DNA of 5,976 bases, taken from the NCBI GenBank assembly GCA_002322865.1, contig DCOH01000048.1, positions 113,559-119,534 of the forward strand, written 5' to 3'. Under the pieces are notes generated by a model that saw only the letters and a list, made by a program, of their open reading frames with translations, was not told the DNA's origin and made no database searches. Made by a program: the position numbers and the translations under genes. The stretch is from Sphingobacterium sp. UBA1575 (GTDB lineage: Bacteria > Bacteroidota > Bacteroidia > Sphingobacteriales > Sphingobacteriaceae). Of this stretch, positions 5,574 through 5,976 are shown piece by piece; position 1 is the stretch's first letter, and each line of letters opens with the position of its first letter.

Positions 5574-5976
5574 TTAATCACAGTTTAATGGGATAACCAA
5601 GACTGGGACTGTTGCTTTGCGAATCAAGGCTTCAGATACCGATCCGGAAAGGAAATGGTCAAATCCTGTTCGGCCATTGTTGCCTACGATTATTAAATCG
5701 GCAGTCCATTCTTTTGCCACACTAAGTATTTCATCCCTGATATCTCCCACACGGTTAAATGTAAAAGTTTCTTTTGCGTCCAGAAATTCATCTGCCACTC
5801 TGTTCAGATAGTCTTGGGATGCCTGTTGTTGGATCTCAGAAACTTCAGGAACAATGATGGGTTGCTGACCTAAAAGTGGGTCTACACCATAAGCAGTTGG
5901 GGATGTTGGTGGAACAACAGTAACCAATGCCAAGGATGGTTGGATGTTGGTGACGATCTGTTTGGTATAATCGATT
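5574..5976 (-). CDS. Universal stress protein, UspA family (partial, N-terminus outside window)
   Basis: The frame is open from the window edge to the TAA at 5576-5574, giving 133 visible residues beginning IDYTKQIVTNIQPSLALVTV. Family members have about 140-160 residues, so only some 10-25 N-terminal residues, including the first strand (usually ILVPTD or similar), are missing. The C-terminal half has the family signature: a helix ending TADLIIVGNNG, then RTGFDHFLSGSVSEALIRKA and the final strand VPVLVIP. The ATP-binding pattern G-x2-G-x9-G-S/T is complete (coding bases 5640-5684: GNNG, nine residues, GS), which places it with the ATP-binding Usp type rather than the non-binding UspA type. 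These proteins are cytoplasmic, dimeric and linked to stress survival; the specific role is unknown. A TTG at 5933-5931 is in frame but is an internal leucine codon, since the frame and family similarity continue upstream. The gene converges on the methyltransferase gene, with 64 bases between the stop codons. Confidence 0.93.
   Translation of the reverse strand, partial: IDYTKQIVTNIQPSLALVTVVPPTSPTAYGVDPLLGQQPIIVPEVSEIQQQASQDYLNRVADEFLDAKETFTFNRVGDIRDEILSVAKEWTADLIIVGNNGRTGFDHFLSGSVSEALIRKATVPVLVIPLNCD

Noticed and set aside
5574..5933. Taking the universal stress protein as complete, starting at the TTG at 5933
   Set aside because: The frame continues upstream to the window edge with sensible family-like sequence, and the protein would lack the N-terminal strand of the Usp fold, so the gene is cut by the window edge.

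Overview
The window looks like ordinary chromosomal DNA from a member of the Bacteroidota, most likely Sphingobacteriaceae (Sphingobacterium or Pedobacter type). Four things point there: AT-rich intergenic DNA with weak or absent Shine-Dalgarno sites; a textbook Bacteroidota -7 promoter element (TAACTTTG) directly in front of guaA; a secreted DUF2807-type protein; and an RsmB/NOP-type methyltransferase with the variant motif CAASGGK. The assignment to family level is from memory of such proteins, not from a search.

Layout, left to right. The first 140 bases are the 5' end of a leftward gene that runs off the window and encodes a very hydrophilic N-terminus. A divergent intergenic region (141-271) with one possible promoter follows. 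Two rightward genes for small exported proteins come next: an unrecognised 166-residue secreted protein (272-772) and, 17 bases later, a DUF2807 protein built from about seven short beta-helix-like repeats (790-1464). A 62-base AT-rich gap with a 13-base direct repeat leads to guaA, GMP synthase (1527-3077), whose promoter lies so close to the ATG that its mRNA is probably leaderless. A lipoprotein with a periplasmic-binding-protein-like domain starts inside the 3' end of guaA (about 3034-4320). It is followed after 7 bases by an RsmB/NOP-family rRNA methyltransferase (4328-5509). A weak hairpin plus T-run closes this transcription unit. A convergent universal stress protein gene on the minus strand (5574 to beyond 5976) ends the window.

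How the genes relate. guaA, the lipoprotein and the methyltransferase are overlapping or tightly packed and very likely form one operon, joining purine nucleotide synthesis, an envelope lipoprotein and ribosomal RNA modification. The two secreted proteins upstream may be a separate unit. No transporter permease or ATPase accompanies the binding-protein-like lipoprotein, so a non-transport envelope role is as likely as solute capture.

I saw no mobile element, CRISPR array, tRNA, rRNA, riboswitch or defence system. I did not find a convincing new biological system. The points most worth a second look are the apparently leaderless guaA transcript, the lipoprotein whose start is buried in guaA, and the uncharacterised secreted pair.
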